Part shown: positions 31,170-32,399 of the stretch, one piece after another
Numbering within the stretch: position 1 is the first letter of the stretch
How the letters are laid out: each line of letters begins with the position of its first letter
Origin: Lachnospiraceae bacterium
GTDB taxonomy: Bacteria > Bacillota > Clostridia > Lachnospirales > Lachnospiraceae
Assembly: GCA_016280395.1 (NCBI GenBank)
Contig: JAEEGQ010000035.1
Location: 1 to 32,399, forward strand
DNA: 32,399 nt
Direction of reading: 5' to 3'
Notes under the pieces: generated by a model
The model's database searches: none
What the model was told of the DNA's origin: nothing
What the model saw: only the letters and a program-made list of their open reading frames with translations
Translations under genes and position numbers: made by a program

Positions 31170-31198
31170 TTTACCACATGATTTTTATGCTTTATGAT
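31170..31198 (+). promoter_or_regulatory. Promoter of the XRE gene 31226-31912
   Basis: TTTACC (31170-31175) and TATGAT (31193-31198) at 17-base spacing, 27 bases ahead of the ATG. Confidence 0.5.
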
Positions 31199-31225
31199 GG
31201 ACTTAAATCAAGGAGGACAAATCAC

Positions 31226-31912
31226 ATGAGCAAATATCTGGCAAGCAATCTTAGGTACCTGAGGAAGACAAAGGGTAAAACGCAGGAGCAGGTAAAGAAC
31301 GAAATGCAGCTGGGCGAGCGAGTCTTATCACATTACGAAAAAGGCAGCCGCGGCCTTGATAATGAATTGTTGGTTGATTTTGCAAAGTACTATGGCGTTA
31401 CCGTAGATGATCTTCTGAACGTGGATCTCCGCTCAGAACAGGACAAAAGCAAGGTTGTCCAGCTACAAAACAAGTATCTCAAAAACGACCTTATTAAACA
31501 GATACAAGAATCTGATATATGGAAACAGTACCAGAAAAAGTCTGAAGAACGGGAAAAGCTCTTGCAAGAGCATAAAGACGATGGAGAATGGCTCTATTAC
31601 GATTATTTGGATCGAGAGTACGAGTTTGACGAAGCAATAAAAGATCAGGAAAACCAGTATGATGACAGCACATGGATTGAGCTTCTCACGGATGGTCATT
31701 ACGATGCACTGGATTATTTATTCCACGTCATGGATGAGATGGAAAGCATGGCGGTCGGTGTAGAGATATTTGATCCCATCACTGATCTGGAATACAGACT
31801 TGAAAGAATAGATAAAACAATGGTTTATTGTGCTATCGCAAGAAGCCTTATAAAAAAGGAATTGGATGATGAGGAGGAATCCTGTAAAAGAATTCATAAT
31901 ATGGATCTTTAA
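31226..31912 (+). CDS. XRE-family regulator with acidic helical C-terminal domain
   Basis: The 228-residue product begins with an XRE helix-turn-helix (about 5-60: LRYLRKTKGKTQEQVKNEMQ, then LSHYEKGSRGL and ending YGVTVDDLLN). A long, highly charged helical region rich in glutamate, aspartate and lysine follows, probably coiled coil (about 75-150), and then a mixed helical tail. I start at 31226, where AGGAGG lies ten bases upstream. The frame continues 32 codons left through the promoter, which is not coding. It is a separate transcription unit between the rep terminator and the next partial gene. Target and signal are unknown. Confidence 0.75.
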   Translation: MSKYLASNLRYLRKTKGKTQEQVKNEMQLGERVLSHYEKGSRGLDNELLVDFAKYYGVTVDDLLNVDLRSEQDKSKVVQLQNKYLKNDLIKQIQESDIWKQYQKKSEEREKLLQEHKDDGEWLYYDYLDREYEFDEAIKDQENQYDDSTWIELLTDGHYDALDYLFHVMDEMESMAVGVEIFDPITDLEYRLERIDKTMVYCAIARSLIKKELDDEEESCKRIHNMDL

Positions 31913-32014
31913 CGGGTAAGAAAACACTACCCTGGATACAAACAGTTTTCTCTGATACTATGATGACAGGCCAAGATCTTAGTCGCACATCATCAATAAA
32001 AGAAAGGAACGCCA

Positions 32015-32399
32015 ATGTCGAGAAAATATACAATAGACGATAACGAGTATTATTTCTGCAATGATCGCTTCATACAGGAGTACAACAACCTCTATCTGAA
32101 CCTTTATGACGCAGGAACGGTGAAGAACAAAGAAGAGTACCTCGAATATTTTTCGCAGAAGACGAATTTTAGCGTAGAAACAATCCGCAGCTGGGTAAAG
32201 GGCAAAAACACCCCTGCAGGAATAGAATACATTAAATCACTTGCTGCCTATTTCTCAATTGACTACATGAAGCTGCTGTCTATCTACCAGCAGGCAGACT
32301 TTACTCCTTATCGGCTCCTCAATGGCGCGGGAAAGAAGATGCGAAATAAGAAAATGGAAGAAATAGGAATAAAAGAACGTACGGTTTATGAAAAGATAA
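32015..32399 (+). CDS. Helix-turn-helix protein, N-terminal part only (runs off window)
   Basis: I translated 128 codons from ATG 32015 (AAAGGAA ribosome binding site) to the window end without a stop. The N-terminal 30 residues are rich in tyrosine and asparagine. A helix-turn-helix-like segment follows at about 40-90 (EEYLEYFSQKTNFSVETIRS, WVKGKNTPAGIEYIKSLAAY) with the spacing of XRE-type domains. It lies 102 bases behind the XRE gene in the same direction and may be its operon partner. The C-terminal function cannot be judged from this fragment. Confidence 0.65.
   Translation, partial: MSRKYTIDDNEYYFCNDRFIQEYNNLYLNLYDAGTVKNKEEYLEYFSQKTNFSVETIRSWVKGKNTPAGIEYIKSLAAYFSIDYMKLLSIYQQADFTPYRLLNGAGKKMRNKKMEEIGIKERTVYEKI

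Noticed and set aside
31130-31225. N-terminal extension of the XRE protein
   Set aside because: It runs through the rep terminator tail and the promoter; ATG 31226 has an AGGAGG site.

Overview
The window looks like part of a large low-copy plasmid or other secondary replicon of a Gram-positive clostridium, most likely a gut or rumen member of Lachnospiraceae. The evidence is AGGAGG-type ribosome binding sites, moderate G+C, BspA-type leucine-rich repeats with a CFI-box tail, and a DUF4143 ATPase. The family assignment is an inference. Plasmid hallmarks are all present: a Rep_3-type initiator beside a 1.1 kb repeat array, a ParA/ribbon-helix-helix partition pair beside an 8-bp repeat array, a TOPRIM primase-like protein and a VirD4-type coupling ATPase. 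No rRNA, tRNA or CRISPR array was seen.

Layout. 1-2.3 kb (AT-rich, minus strand): a DUF4143 ATPase cut by the window edge, a degraded coding remnant and a membrane zincin. 2.3-16.0 kb (minus strand): a long operon for a Tad-like (type IVc pilus) machine. Read from its promoter at about 16.05 kb it encodes a Replic_Relax-like protein, a small beta-rich protein, a CpaB-like SAF protein, two ParA/MinD-fold proteins with degenerate P-loops (TadZ-like), a TadA/CpaF ATPase with a membrane anchor, a fused TadB-TadC platform protein, two pilin-like proteins, two or three pseudopilin-like proteins, an M50 membrane metalloprotease, and an AT-rich leucine-rich-repeat gene that looks inserted. 16.5-17.5 kb (plus strand): a tyrosine-recombinase-fold protein lacking its nucleophile, preceded by five 13-bp tandem repeats. 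17.5-19.4 kb: the partition locus with a two-block octad array around the parA promoter. 19.5-21.1 kb: the TOPRIM protein with an attenuator-like leader. 21.2-26.2 kb: an operon of VirD4-type coupling protein, GGDEF diguanylate cyclase and a second winged-helix relaxation-like protein. 26.4-27.7 kb (plus strand): two XRE regulators. 27.7-29.1 kb: a non-coding origin-like region with about eleven 37-40 bp inverted repeats and several half-sites. 29.1-31.1 kb: a small membrane protein and the initiator. 31.2 kb to the end: two more helix-turn-helix proteins.

How it may work together. The initiator would act on the GTGGAA-N6-GAT repeats and probably represses its own operon through a half-site inside its promoter. 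ParA and the RHH protein would segregate the replicon through the octads. The Tad-like operon and the coupling-protein operon share an unusual promoter (TTGCTTACGA, then GATAAT at 16-bp spacing). Related promoters precede the TOPRIM gene and the non-coding origin region. This suggests one plasmid regulon linking surface machine, DNA-pumping ATPase, primase and origin. The most interesting hypothesis is a DNA-transfer apparatus built from a Tad-type pilus plus a VirD4-type coupling protein, with no VirB4-type ATPase or VirB-type channel protein visible here, possibly tuned by cyclic di-GMP. It rests on gene content and promoter similarity and is untested; missing parts could lie outside the window.
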